Shown: positions 8,180 to 16,924 of the stretch, in pieces
Layout: every line of letters begins with the position of its first letter
How positions within the stretch are numbered: the first letter of the stretch is position 1
Source of the DNA: Thaumasiovibrio sp043421945
GTDB lineage: Bacteria; Pseudomonadota; Gammaproteobacteria; Enterobacterales; Vibrionaceae
DNA length: 44,024 nucleotides
NCBI GenBank assembly: GCA_043421945.1
Contig: JBHOGO010000034.1
Coordinates: 1 to 44,024 of the forward strand
Reading direction: 5' to 3'
The notes under the pieces: generated by a model
What the model saw: only the letters and a program-made list of their open reading frames with translations
What the model was told of the DNA's origin: nothing
Database searches by the model: none
Made by a program: the position numbers and the translations under genes

Positions 8180-8431
8180 TCTACAAATCCCTGTTAGTAC
8201 AAACCTTAGGATTCATAATGCACAATTAATATCTGAGATTCAATTTTGAGCTAAGCCTAACGGCCCCTATCTGTTCTTCCTTGCGGTAACTAACCACATT
8301 CAATAACCCTAGTGAAAAGACTTCTGGTCCTATTATCACCCTGGGTATTCTGGATCCTTTCTGCTTAAAGATGTGTCAGAGACGAATATAACGAGCGCAT
8401 AGTAAGCTTTCATAATCATAAAACTTCGATT
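8180..8431. other. intergenic region between exporter and fruK
   Basis: About 250 bases with no gene and no clear hairpin. The exporter promoter should lie here. It is also where fruA would start if fruK were in its usual operon; no trace of it is seen. Confidence 0.4.
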
Positions 8432-9376
8432 TTAATTGAGAATGTGAAGTTCAGTTTGATGCTGCAATGATTCGAGTGCAGTTTGGCTCTGTAAGCCAAC
8501 ACCTACCTGTGATACCGCTAATGCTGATAGTGCAGTCGCGAAAGTTAGCAACTCAGATTTATCCATCTGCTGCATATGGCCCCAGCAAAGACCAGCTACC
8601 AATGTATCCCCCGCCCCTACAGTGCTTACGACCTTCATTTTTGGTGGCTTTGATTGTAACCATTGATTATTGTTAAACCACATCACCCCATCAGGTCCCA
8701 TTGAGACGACGATATTTTCTATTCCATTACCAGCTAACGCTTCTGCTGCTTTCTGGCACTCTTCAGGCGTTGTTAATTCACGCCCAACAAATTCAGATAG
8801 CTCTTCATCATTAGGTTTGATTAACCAAGGGCTAGCTTCAATTCCTGCTTCCAATGCTGCTCGGCTACTATCGAAAAAGACCTTTTTGCCAAGGCGGTTA
8901 AGCTTCTTAATCCACGTAGCACATAGCGCCGGTGATATCCCCTTTGGTAGGCTGCCTGCGATGACAAAATAATCATGACTGTCAGCAAGTCGGAAAAGCG
9001 TTTTTTCAAACTGCTCGATATCCGTAGGCTGAACTTCTACCCCGGGGAAGTTGATATCACTTGTGGCGCCGGAGGCTTCTACTAATTTGACATTAATCCG
9101 TGTCGCGCCTGAAACGCGAATAAACTGGTCACTCACACCGAGTCGTTCAAACAAATGGCAAAATAACGCCTCATTATCACAACCTAGAAAGCCTGTAACA
9201 GTCACCTCTGCACCTAAATCACTAAGCACTTGTGCAACGTTAACGCCTTTACCGGCAGCATGAAGATTGCCTTCATTGACCAAACTCACTGTACCAACAT
9301 TCAAGGAATTGAGATGGCCTGTAAGATCCAACGCAGGATTAAGCGTAACGGTGACGACTCTCTTTGTAGAATGCAT
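8432..9376 (-). CDS. fruK: 1-phosphofructokinase
   Basis: The 314-residue PfkB-family kinase converts fructose 1-phosphate to fructose 1,6-bisphosphate after PTS uptake. It has the N-terminal TLNPALDLTG block, the sugar-binding AAGKGVNVA at residues 40-48, and the catalytic GAGDTLVAG at 254-262 with Asp257 as base. The TLNPA start and the WLIKPNDEEL block separate FruK from ribokinases, and the whole length matches Vibrio FruK as I recall it. Normally it sits between fruB and fruA; here neither is adjacent. No Cra (FruR) operator was seen upstream. The neighbours are an unrelated exporter and a broken hydrolase, so the gene looks orphaned by rearrangement. Confidence 0.92.
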   Translation of the reverse strand: MHSTKRVVTVTLNPALDLTGHLNSLNVGTVSLVNEGNLHAAGKGVNVAQVLSDLGAEVTVTGFLGCDNEALFCHLFERLGVSDQFIRVSGATRINVKLVEASGATSDINFPGVEVQPTDIEQFEKTLFRLADSHDYFVIAGSLPKGISPALCATWIKKLNRLGKKVFFDSSRAALEAGIEASPWLIKPNDEELSEFVGRELTTPEECQKAAEALAGNGIENIVVSMGPDGVMWFNNNQWLQSKPPKMKVVSTVGAGDTLVAGLCWGHMQQMDKSELLTFATALSALAVSQVGVGLQSQTALESLQHQTELHILN

Positions 9377-9546
9377 AACTATTCCTTATCCTTAATCCAA
9401 TCGTGCATTAATAGCGTCCTGCTCTTGGTGGCATATTTACTGACTCAACTTAATAAACCTATTTTTGTGTAATGTATTCAATACTGACAAAGCTAGAATA
9501 TTTACCCTGTTACATCCTCACTTCACAGCAGCTAACCGCCTTTGAA

Positions 9547-10088
9547 CTATTGATGAATGAAGTCAATCATCAACTGGCTTAACGTTACTGGTTCTTCTTC
9601 AACGACCAAGTGCCCTGTGTTTGGAATAGTAACCAAAGAAGAGTTTGTTATCTTTTGTTGAAGAGAATAGGCTTTCTCGCTCGGAATCCAATTGTCCTCT
9701 TCCCCCCACAAAATCAAAACAGGATTTTTTATTTCTTTAAACTTATCATGAATATCATCAGTGAATTTTGAATCATCCTGAGCTATTTGCCGATAAAATG
9801 CCGCTTTACCGTCAGTACCTTGCCATGGCGTTAATATCCCCTGAATGGTTTCTTGGGAAAGAGGCTGATGCACAGCTGTTTTAATGTAGGCTTCAACAAT
9901 TTCACCATGAATATAATCAGGTACACCAGAAAACGCCTCTTCATGCATTTCTACATGTTTGAAGAATGGAGATGACCAAGGCGTACCATGAACAAGAATC
10001 AATGACTACCATCCCCTCGAACACCATATTTTACATTTCGCCCCTGATAGTTAAATGTATTCGGTAAAGTCCAATTAATACTGCTCAT
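9547..10088 (-). pseudogene. alpha/beta hydrolase, frameshifted and missing its nucleophile
   Basis: The original start is probably the ATG at 10088 (MSSINWTLPNTFNYQGRN). That frame runs to GVRGDGS and then hits TGA. The correct continuation LILVHGTPWSS is one base out of register, indicating a one-base deletion near 10004. The protein then jumps from HGTPWSS straight to PFFKHVEMHEEAFSGVP, skipping roughly 100 residues that should contain the nucleophile elbow G-x-S/D-x-G. The C-terminal part is intact, with the acid loop LILWGEEDNWIPSE and the catalytic His in IPNTGHLVVEE. With the oxyanion loop kept but the nucleophile lost, the product cannot be an active hydrolase. Confidence 0.8.
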
Positions 10089-10120
10089 TTTCTTGTCTCA
10101 GCATTTCAACATAGTGCATA

Positions 10121-10228
10121 TTAAATGATGTGAATAGGTTCAGTCAAAGCAATCAGGTAAGGGTAAGAGCCGACAGAATAACCTGACTCTAAAGTTAAAT
10201 TAACAGAGTCTCTGTATTCATCTCTCAT
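10121..10228 (-). CDS. tiny unidentified ORF upstream of the broken hydrolase
   Basis: A 35-residue frame (MRDEYRDSVNLTLESGY, ending LTEPIHII) ends 32 bases before the hydrolase start and points the same way. Its composition looks coding, but there is no good ribosome binding site and the frame is closed by a TAG just upstream of the ATG. It may be the tail of another lost gene. No family is recognised. Confidence 0.25.
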   Translation of the reverse strand: MRDEYRDSVNLTLESGYSVGSYPYLIALTEPIHII

Positions 10229-10464
10229 CAATGCACCCTAAGTAATTAATACTCCGAGGCCACCAATTCAGCAGGCAAATTACACACCTTTAAGTAATTA
10301 CAAAATGACATTCATTATATCCTAATCGTAACAAGTCCAGCTAATAATATTGAAAGAGCTATGTATCCTCTTGTTATGCCAAGTATTTCATAGTAGATTG
10401 TACACTCAAAAGCATTATGTGATCTTAATTCCAATTTAATTACGAAAGATAACAAGGACGTGTG

Positions 10465-11061
10465 ATGAAAAAAATGGTTCTCCCCGTAATATGTGCTGGA
10501 CTAATGTTTAGCAGTTTTGCTGATGCAAATCCTATTTCCCGAGGCTGGTACCTCGGTGCCGGTACAGGATCAACAAGCATTGATGATGAGGGAGCTTTCA
10601 TAAATAACGGCAATGAAGACAATAGCTTCAAGATTATTGCTGGTTATCAATTTAACAAAATCGTAGCCATCGAGAGTCAATATACCAACTATGGAGATAT
10701 TGAATACGGTAATATAAGTAATGGTTTAGGCGGATCTCTTCGAAACTATACCCTTTCACCAACCACTATTTCTATTGCTGCCAATTTAGGTTATTCATTT
10801 TCAAGTGGCTTACGTCCATTTGGTATCCTAGGCTTAGGACTAATAGACCTTGATCAGTCAGGTCTATATTTAGAAGATGATGAAACATTATCTATTCGAT
10901 ATGGCTTTGGACTTGAGTATATGCCGAGCTTTAGCAAGAAAGTATCACTAAGAGTTGGCTACGAAGCCGATTTTTTCTTAGTTGAAAGTTATAACTATTG
11001 GTCCGATGATTACGATGTACATTTAAGCTCTCTCTACCTAAATGTCAACGTACGCTTTTAA
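10465..11061 (+). CDS. OmpA-like outer-membrane beta-barrel protein
   Basis: The 198-residue product starts with a signal peptide (MKKMVLPVICAGLMFSSFADA, cleaved before NPIS). The ATG at 10465 is preferred over the GTG at 10462 because AAGGA lies seven bases before it. The rest is built of alternating-residue strands typical of an eight-strand barrel (GWYLGAGTG, FKIIAGYQFN, AIESQYTNYG, RPFGILGLGL, RYGFGLEYMP, SLRVGYEAD), and the chain ends in the outer-membrane signature phenylalanine (LNVNVRF). It resembles the OmpA-like membrane domain family without the peptidoglycan-binding half. Function is unknown. It stands alone with its own terminator. Confidence 0.8.
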   Translation: MKKMVLPVICAGLMFSSFADANPISRGWYLGAGTGSTSIDDEGAFINNGNEDNSFKIIAGYQFNKIVAIESQYTNYGDIEYGNISNGLGGSLRNYTLSPTTISIAANLGYSFSSGLRPFGILGLGLIDLDQSGLYLEDDETLSIRYGFGLEYMPSFSKKVSLRVGYEADFFLVESYNYWSDDYDVHLSSLYLNVNVRF

Positions 11062-11493
11062 GGCCCACAGCATACAATTAAGTATTGCTTAGGAACCTCA
11101 ATTTATTCTTTCACGCTAAAACGCCTACAATTTCTTCAGTAGGCGTTTTCTGAATGACATGGAGGAACCTTAAAAGCACTGTTTCTCTGAGTCATAACCG
11201 CTTGCTCCGACCACTCAGCCATCCCTTTTGTAATTTCACGAACCATAAACCTGGTATGTGTAAAGCATTTTTATAGCTTTGAAATCATAACTAAGATCTT
11301 CGTACCAAAAAAAACCACATATAAAAATAAGTGCACATAAATCAGAAAAGTAGTGTTACAAAAAAAACATTTATTTTTCCCAAATTCTCCTTTAAGTCGG
11401 CTATCTTATCGGACGTTTATTCATAACAGACTCCCATATTTTGGTAGCACATTATAAGAGTACACCTCAGGGATAGAAACGGCTTAGGGTTAT
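11062..11493. other. intergenic region before the M23 peptidase gene
   Basis: Holds the terminator at 11118-11151 and a long AT-rich stretch with several A-tracts (about 11300-11390). A 36-residue minus-strand frame at 11136-11246 overlaps the terminator and is not accepted. The promoter of the peptidase/bactofilin operon should lie in the right half. Confidence 0.4.
11118..11151 (+). terminator. hairpin terminator after the barrel gene
   Basis: Perfect 11-bp stem AAAACGCCTAC/GTAGGCGTTTT with a ten-base loop; the right arm itself ends in TTTT, then CTG. Confidence 0.8.
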
Positions 11494-12441
11494 ATGAAAG
11501 AGCGTATCATTGTTTCAGTGTCTACCATTCATGGCACTCGCCATTTCCATGTTGGAAAGTGGATAAAACGCGGTCTAAGAGGTGCTGTAATTTCAGCTGC
11601 GCTCGGAACCGTGGTGACAGGCGGCATTATTTATTATCTTATTGATCAAGTTGATTTTGCCAAAAACCGCCAAAGCCAATTAGAGTCGCAATCACTATCA
11701 CTTTCTGAAGAGCTTCAAGGGTTAGAATCTCTTAAATCTGAACTTGAGACAGATCTTGAAGAGCGCGAATTACGCTTGGTCAGCGTCGCCGATCGCCTTG
11801 GCGATCTTGAACTCTTATTAGGTGTCAGTGATCGTGATGAGAAAATTGAAAGTCGCCTCGATACCGCTGCTATAAATTCCGCAGTCCGTGTCATGTTACT
11901 CAATGAACTTCCTAATGGGACCCCTACTCCTGGCGCAAGAATATCGTCTCATTACGGTAGTCGAACACACCCAGTGACGGGTAGGAAAACCACACACCGA
12001 GGAACGGATTTTGCGGTGAATACAGGCACTCCCGTTTATGCAACGGCTGACGGTGTCGTTGAGACGGTAAGACCAAGTAATGAAGGTTCTGGAAACTTTC
12101 TTCGTGTACAGCATGCTTTTGGTTTTACAACATCATATTCGCATCTACAGAAATTTGACGTACGTGCAGGCGATTTTGTTAGTAAAGGTGATCTCATCGC
12201 TCATTCTGGTAATACCGGTATGTCAACAGGGCCGCATTTACATTACGAAATCCGTTTTGTTGGACGCGCACTAGACCCTCGCCATTTCGTTGGCTGGGAC
12301 TTAGAAAACTTTGAATCTATATTTGAAAAAGAGAGAAATATCCGATGGGAATCTTTAGTAAACAGAGTGGAACAAAGAGCCAGTTTACAACTGCAACTGT
12401 CGTCGCAAAAGGATGCACCATCAACGGCGATCTCCAGCTAG
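11494..12441 (+). CDS. membrane-anchored M23 peptidoglycan endopeptidase
   Basis: The 315-residue protein has a short cytoplasmic start, one membrane helix (about residues 31-50), a coiled coil rich in Leu/Glu/Ser (about 57-108) and a C-terminal M23 (LytM) domain (about 145-265). Zinc ligands are all present: His168 and Asp172 in HRGTDFAV and His250 in GPHLHYEI, with His217 in SYSHL as the usual additional active-site His. The domain should cut peptidoglycan cross-bridges on the periplasmic side. Its last 97 bases overlap the bactofilin gene in another frame. M23-bactofilin pairs set cell curvature or local wall shape in Helicobacter (Csd1/CcmA) and other bacteria, which suggests the same here. 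Confidence 0.92.
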   Translation: MKERIIVSVSTIHGTRHFHVGKWIKRGLRGAVISAALGTVVTGGIIYYLIDQVDFAKNRQSQLESQSLSLSEELQGLESLKSELETDLEERELRLVSVADRLGDLELLLGVSDRDEKIESRLDTAAINSAVRVMLLNELPNGTPTPGARISSHYGSRTHPVTGRKTTHRGTDFAVNTGTPVYATADGVVETVRPSNEGSGNFLRVQHAFGFTTSYSHLQKFDVRAGDFVSKGDLIAHSGNTGMSTGPHLHYEIRFVGRALDPRHFVGWDLENFESIFEKERNIRWESLVNRVEQRASLQLQLSSQKDAPSTAISS

Positions 12442-12800
12442 CGTGTGATATTCAGGTGGATGGCTTCGTCGATGGTAAACTTCGCACTGGACAGTCTCTA
12501 ATTGTTAGCCAAGATGGACGCTTAAAAGGTGAGATCATTGCTGACAAGGTTGTTGTCAATGGGTTGATTGAAGGTACTTGCCATGCAAATGCAATTGAAA
12601 TTCTAGAAAATGGTAAGGTTCAAGGTACTATTTTCTGTGACAACTTAAGCATTGAGAAAGGTGGTCAGTTCCTTGGTGAAACCTATGCGGCACAAAAAGA
12701 GCAGGTCGTCGCAATCAATGGTGATACCAAACGTGACACTAAGCGCGATGCCGACTTAGCAAAAGAGAAAAATACTGCAAAGATCAAAGCGGCAAATTAG
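12345..12800 (+). CDS. bactofilin (polymer-forming cytoskeletal protein)
   Basis: The 151-residue protein has a short flexible start, then a bactofilin core (about residues 18-115) made of repeating beta-helix turns (KGCTINGDLQL, DIQVDGFVDGKL, VSQDGRLKGEI, VVVNGLIEGTC, ILENGKVQGTI, IEKGGQFLGET), and a charged Lys/Asp tail. Bactofilins self-assemble without nucleotides into filaments at the inner membrane and place wall enzymes. The gene starts inside the M23 peptidase gene, 97 bases before its stop, with AGAGAGA upstream. Partnership with that enzyme is strongly implied by the overlap. Confidence 0.93.
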   Translation: MGIFSKQSGTKSQFTTATVVAKGCTINGDLQLACDIQVDGFVDGKLRTGQSLIVSQDGRLKGEIIADKVVVNGLIEGTCHANAIEILENGKVQGTIFCDNLSIEKGGQFLGETYAAQKEQVVAINGDTKRDTKRDADLAKEKNTAKIKAAN

Positions 12801-12830
12801 TACATCTGATGTTTGCGATGGATAGAACTC

Positions 12831-12859
12831 AAAAGGAACGCTATTGGCGTTCCTTTTTT
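12831..12859 (+). terminator. hairpin terminator after bactofilin
   Basis: Stem AAAGGAACGC / GCGTTCCTTT with a short loop TATTG, followed by TTTT. Confidence 0.85.
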
Positions 12860-12961
12860 GTCGAGATAAATAGCATCTGATCAAGGTACTTCGATGGCAG
12901 CCATATGAGTGTACTGTTCGGTTTTTATACCACTAATACCAATATTAAGGTGAATAAATGG

Positions 12962-13180
12962 CTATTTTATCGAGCCCCAACGATCATTTACCCACCCGCC
13001 AGCATTATCATCAAAATGTGCATCAGGGAAAGGGGTATTAGACAGTTTAGGTTGCTCATCTTTATGTTCAAGAACGTGGGTAATATGCAGAGACATCTCA
13101 TCAGGAGCCTTCAAGTGCTGCCTACGCTGAGCAACTTCTTTAATGATCTGTAGACGGTACGACGAGTTCATCTTTTTCAT
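12962..13180 (-). CDS. small hypothetical protein
   Basis: The 72-residue product (MKKMNSSYRLQIIKEVAQRR at the start) is preceded by AGAGGA six bases from the ATG, so translation is credible. The N-terminal half is basic and probably helical; the C-terminal half is acidic and ends DNAGGWVNDRWGSIK. There is no signal peptide or membrane helix. No family is recognised. It stands alone between the bactofilin terminator and the diguanylate cyclase gene. Confidence 0.6.
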   Translation of the reverse strand: MKKMNSSYRLQIIKEVAQRRQHLKAPDEMSLHITHVLEHKDEQPKLSNTPFPDAHFDDNAGGWVNDRWGSIK

Positions 13181-13302
13181 GAGGCATCCTCTATTGTGAG
13201 ACGTGCCATAAAAATTAGAAGGTAGTTATAAAATAGTCAACTTTAATTCATCAAAATCATATAAAAATGCAACTTTATCAAAATTAACTCATAAGAGTCT
13301 AA

Positions 13303-14211
13303 CTAATTGCTCAAATTGGCTGCCTTCATAACCTCATCATCAAAAACAATCGTATTGCGTCCTTTATGCTTGGCCTCATAAAGTGCTTTATCAGCACGTG
13401 AGAACCAGCGGTTAAAATCATCACCGAGTTGGTAACCACTGACACCAATTGAAGCTGTACAACTGATCATGGAGCGAGCAACACCAATTGAACTCTGATC
13501 TTCAAATTGTACCTCTGCGATCTTATTTTGAATATGCGTAACCTGCTTACACAAATCACCTTTATCATAGGCACTAATCACCATCGCAAACTCCTCTCCC
13601 CCTATCCGTGATACTTTATGGTGAGAGTTGATGGCTGTACTTAAGGTATGAGCAACGGCTTTGAGCAATTCATCCCCCATCAGGTGCCCAAAGGTATCAT
13701 TGACCTGCTTAAAGTAGTCTAAATCTATCAGTGCTAAATAGTGATGATGTTCACGGTAGGGACGATGATGGCCATTCATTCGATCGACGAGGTAACGACG
13801 ATTCATAATGCCAGTCAGTTCATCGCGGAGCGCTAACTCCTTTAGCTGTCGTTCTCGATGCACTCTATCTGTCACCACGGAAATAAAAGTACATATCGCC
13901 TTATCACCATACCAATCAAGGACAGAATCTGTGATTTCAGCAAGCTTTGGAAGACCATTAATATCGGTGTGCTCAACCACTATTGGCTCACTAGGGCCCC
14001 CTTGATTCATCACTTCTTGATAACGCTTTTGTGCTTCAGGCCAATGCTCTTCGACAAAAAGTGCTTTCAACGATGGTAGACTGAGTACGTCACTGGCTTT
14101 TGCAAAGCCACTAAACTCAGCAAATGCATCATTGGCATAGAGCGGCACGAAATTAATGTGCACAACACATGGGTTTGGGTGTTGATCGATAATAGACTTA
14201 AATACGGTCAA
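13303..14211 (-). CDS. PAS-GGDEF diguanylate cyclase
   Basis: The 302-residue soluble protein has a PAS domain (about residues 5-115) and a GGDEF domain (about 128-290) with the active motif GGEEF at 204-208, the metal-binding D163 in IDLDYFK, and NDTFGH. It should make c-di-GMP from two GTP. The inhibitory I-site RxxD expected about five residues before GGEEF is absent (sequence SHHKVSRI), so product feedback is probably missing. The start is a TTG at 14211, supported by GGAG seven bases upstream. The PAS ligand is unknown. It is next to the norspermidine operon, running the same way but beyond that operon's terminator. Confidence 0.92.
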   Translation of the reverse strand: MTVFKSIIDQHPNPCVVHINFVPLYANDAFAEFSGFAKASDVLSLPSLKALFVEEHWPEAQKRYQEVMNQGGPSEPIVVEHTDINGLPKLAEITDSVLDWYGDKAICTFISVVTDRVHRERQLKELALRDELTGIMNRRYLVDRMNGHHRPYREHHHYLALIDLDYFKQVNDTFGHLMGDELLKAVAHTLSTAINSHHKVSRIGGEEFAMVISAYDKGDLCKQVTHIQNKIAEVQFEDQSSIGVARSMISCTASIGVSGYQLGDDFNRWFSRADKALYEAKHKGRNTIVFDDEVMKAANLSN

Positions 14212-14352
14212 AAAGGCGCTCCATCATTCCTTATAGCGATACCTCAAGCTATGCATAGCTACTTTATGTATATTGTTTTGTGAAGTTTATCGCCTTTTAA
14301 AGTGTACATACAACGTTGTTTTAGTGGTATTCACTGCGCTATATCACTAAAA

Positions 14353-14380
14353 CAAAAAAAACTCGGCAAAGCCGAGTTTT
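14353..14380 (-). terminator. hairpin terminator of the norspermidine operon
   Basis: On the minus strand the stem ACTCGGC/GCCGAGT with loop TTT is followed by a run of eight or more T. It lies just after nspC. Confidence 0.88.
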
Positions 14381-14407
14381 ATATTTAGTTATGCGAATAT
14401 TCGAATG

Positions 14408-15547
14408 TCAGTCTTTAATTGACCACTGAGACAGTGAGCGCTTGAAGTCTTGGTAATCGAATTCATTTAACTTATCAATCTTCCCATCAAGGCGCTGACA
14501 ATAAATAGATGGCATTTTCAGTCCATTGAACCAGTTCAGTTTCACCATGGTATACCCTGCACTGTCCATAATATGTAAACGCTGACCAATCGTGATTGGC
14601 TCATCAAAAGATGTCACGCAAAACTGATCGCCCGCTAGGCACGAACAACTTCCGATCACATATTCATGCTCACCGGCTTCCGAGGCTTCACGAATAGAAG
14701 CAGGTTCATCGTAAATGAGCGTGTCTAATCGGTGTGCTTCGGTCGCTGAGTCAACAATCGCCGTTTTCATACCGTTTTCAACCACATCAACAACAGTTAC
14801 AACAAGGTCAGTCGTTTTAGTGATAATTGCTTCACCCGGCTCAAGATAAAGTTGAACATTGTGACGCTCTGAAAATGCTTTTAATGCTGCTGCTAAGCGC
14901 TCTATCTCGTAACCTGGCCATGTAAAGAAGATACCTCCGCCTAAGCTCACCCATGATAACTTATCAAGGTATGCGCCAAACTGAGCAGAGATACGATCTA
15001 GGAGTCCAACAAGGGCATCGATACTTTTGTTCTCACAGTTCATGTGGAACATCGCACCATCAATGGTATCAAACACAGCAGGGTCGATATGGTCAGCTTG
15101 AACCCCTAATCGTGAAAACTGACGCGCTGGATCGGCAAGGTCTTGACCTGCACAGCTTACACCTGGGTTTAAACGCAACCCGAGCGACGCTTTACCTTCC
15201 ACAATATGACGGTGTGCAGCCAGTTGGCTTTGAGAGTTAAAAATAACTTTATCGCAAATATCAGCGATAGATTTCACATCATCTTCGCTATAACCGACGC
15301 TGTACGCATGTGTTTCACCACCAAACGTCTCATGACCTAATTGCACTTCGAAAGGACCACTGCTTGTCGTACCATCGAGATAAGGCTTCATAATGTCGAA
15401 CACCCCCCATGTAGAGAAGCATTTCAACGCGAGCACTAATTTAGCACCAGACAAGGTTTTCAGTAATTTTGCTTTCTCTAGATTTTCGATGAGTTTTGCT
15501 TCATCAATCATGAAGAAAGGTGTTTTCAATTCATTCGCTTGCATCAT
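14408..15547 (-). CDS. nspC: carboxynorspermidine decarboxylase
   Basis: The 379-residue PLP enzyme performs the last step of norspermidine synthesis, removing CO2 from carboxynorspermidine (and also carboxyspermidine). It is an alanine-racemase-fold III decarboxylase with the PLP lysine in LVLALKCFSTWG (Lys42), HMNCEN, the glycine loop SLGGGIFFTWPGY, and the C-terminal-half active-site Cys in GSCSCLAGD. The whole chain matches V. cholerae NspC (VC1623) closely as I recall it. Two ATGs stand in tandem at the start; the second, at 15544, matches the V. cholerae start better. It is the last gene of the operon, about 115 bases after the dehydrogenase. In V. cholerae this gene is needed for normal biofilm. 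Confidence 0.95.
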   Translation of the reverse strand: MMQANELKTPFFMIDEAKLIENLEKAKLLKTLSGAKLVLALKCFSTWGVFDIMKPYLDGTTSSGPFEVQLGHETFGGETHAYSVGYSEDDVKSIADICDKVIFNSQSQLAAHRHIVEGKASLGLRLNPGVSCAGQDLADPARQFSRLGVQADHIDPAVFDTIDGAMFHMNCENKSIDALVGLLDRISAQFGAYLDKLSWVSLGGGIFFTWPGYEIERLAAALKAFSERHNVQLYLEPGEAIITKTTDLVVTVVDVVENGMKTAIVDSATEAHRLDTLIYDEPASIREASEAGEHEYVIGSCSCLAGDQFCVTSFDEPITIGQRLHIMDSAGYTMVKLNWFNGLKMPSIYCQRLDGKIDKLNEFDYQDFKRSLSQWSIKD

Positions 15548-15661
15548 TTTTCACCAATTTATCTCAGATGGCGAAGAGCCAGCACGTGGCTGGCTCTCAT
15601 TTATTATCTAATCAACATAAGTACACAAAGTCTCGAATCCAAACTGAGTGTATTGATCAGC

Positions 15662-16906
15662 TTACTTCAAGATTTGGATTTCAGGCGCTTTCACTTCTAG
15701 CTCCTGAATGTGCCAATCAAGGCCAATTTCTGGCATCAGATCCAAGAATGGGTCTGGGTCTAGCTGTTCCATATTGAACAGACCCTTATCACTCCACTTA
15801 TTCTTGAAGTAAAGCAGTGCCGCAGTGATCGCTGGAACACCTGTTGTGTAAGAGATCGCTTGGTGCTCAACGTCTTGGTAAGCCACTTCATGGTCTGCAT
15901 TGTTGTATAAGAATACGCTACGAGGTTGACCGTCTTTCTTACCTTGCATCCATGTACCGATACACGTTTTACCTGTGTAACCCGGTGCCAGTGATGTTGG
16001 ATCAGGTAAGATCGCTTTAAGCACTTTCAATGGCTCAACAACCGTACCATCATAAAGGGTCACTGGGTCTGGGCTTAGTAGACCAATGTCACGCATACAG
16101 TTGAAGTAGTTTAGGTAGCTGTCACCAAAGCCCATCCAAAACTCGATACGTTTTGCTGGGATGAATTCACGCATTGAACGTACTTCATCGTGCGCCATTG
16201 AGTAAACTTTATGTGAACCAACCAATGGGAAGTCAAACTCCATCATACGAGAGTGACAAGGTACTTGTTTCCACTCTTCGTTTTCCCAGTAGAATGAGTC
16301 ACCTTGGATTTCTAGCATGTTAGTTTCAGGGTCAAAGTTTGTCGCAAACTTCTTACCGTGATCGCCAGCATTCACATCCATCACATCGATAGAATCGATT
16401 TCATCAAAAAGATGCTTCACACCATAGGCTGCAAATACGCTAACCACACCTGGATCAAAACCAGCACCTAGGATACCGGTAATGCCCGCTTCTGCGAACT
16501 TCTCACGGAATGCCCACTGTGGATCGTAAGCTTCTGGTACTTGTTGACCAGGGCTACATAGATCTGTTGCTACCGACGTATCTAAGTAAGACGTTTTAGT
16601 CTGGTAACACGCTTCCATAATGGCAACGTTAACCCAAGGAGGACCAGCGTTCACAACCAAATCAGGTTTTACTTCTTCGATAAGTGCGACTAACGAAGGA
16701 ATATCATCAGCATTTACGGCGCGAGATTCTAGCTTCTTGCTTGTGTCTTTTAAGTTGTTACGGCCTTTGATTGACTCAATGATCGCTTCACATTTAGAAA
16801 CAGTACGAGAAGCAATGGTGATATCACCAAGAACATCGTTATTCTGTGCAGCTTTGTGTGCGATTACCCAACCAACACCACCAGCACCGATTTGTAAAAT
16901 AGACAT
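15662..16906 (-). CDS. carboxynorspermidine synthase (dehydrogenase), saccharopine dehydrogenase family
   Basis: The 414-residue enzyme joins diaminopropane and aspartate semialdehyde by reductive condensation to carboxynorspermidine using NADPH. It has an N-terminal Rossmann motif IGAGGVG (residues 6-12), the NAGPPWVN loop and the saccharopine dehydrogenase block GAGFDPGV. It corresponds to V. cholerae VC1624. The ATG lies 18 bases after the decarboxylase gene stop, and the next gene is nspC, the exact order of pathway use. Confidence 0.94.
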   Translation of the reverse strand: MSILQIGAGGVGWVIAHKAAQNNDVLGDITIASRTVSKCEAIIESIKGRNNLKDTSKKLESRAVNADDIPSLVALIEEVKPDLVVNAGPPWVNVAIMEACYQTKTSYLDTSVATDLCSPGQQVPEAYDPQWAFREKFAEAGITGILGAGFDPGVVSVFAAYGVKHLFDEIDSIDVMDVNAGDHGKKFATNFDPETNMLEIQGDSFYWENEEWKQVPCHSRMMEFDFPLVGSHKVYSMAHDEVRSMREFIPAKRIEFWMGFGDSYLNYFNCMRDIGLLSPDPVTLYDGTVVEPLKVLKAILPDPTSLAPGYTGKTCIGTWMQGKKDGQPRSVFLYNNADHEVAYQDVEHQAISYTTGVPAITAALLYFKNKWSDKGLFNMEQLDPDPFLDLMPEIGLDWHIQELEVKAPEIQILK

Positions 16907-16924
16907 GTAGAAATAGTTCCTTCG

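Noticed and set aside
11136..11246. 36-residue minus-strand frame (MVREITKGMAEWSEQAVM...)
   Set aside because: It overlaps the terminator of the barrel gene, has no ribosome site and no recognised similarity.
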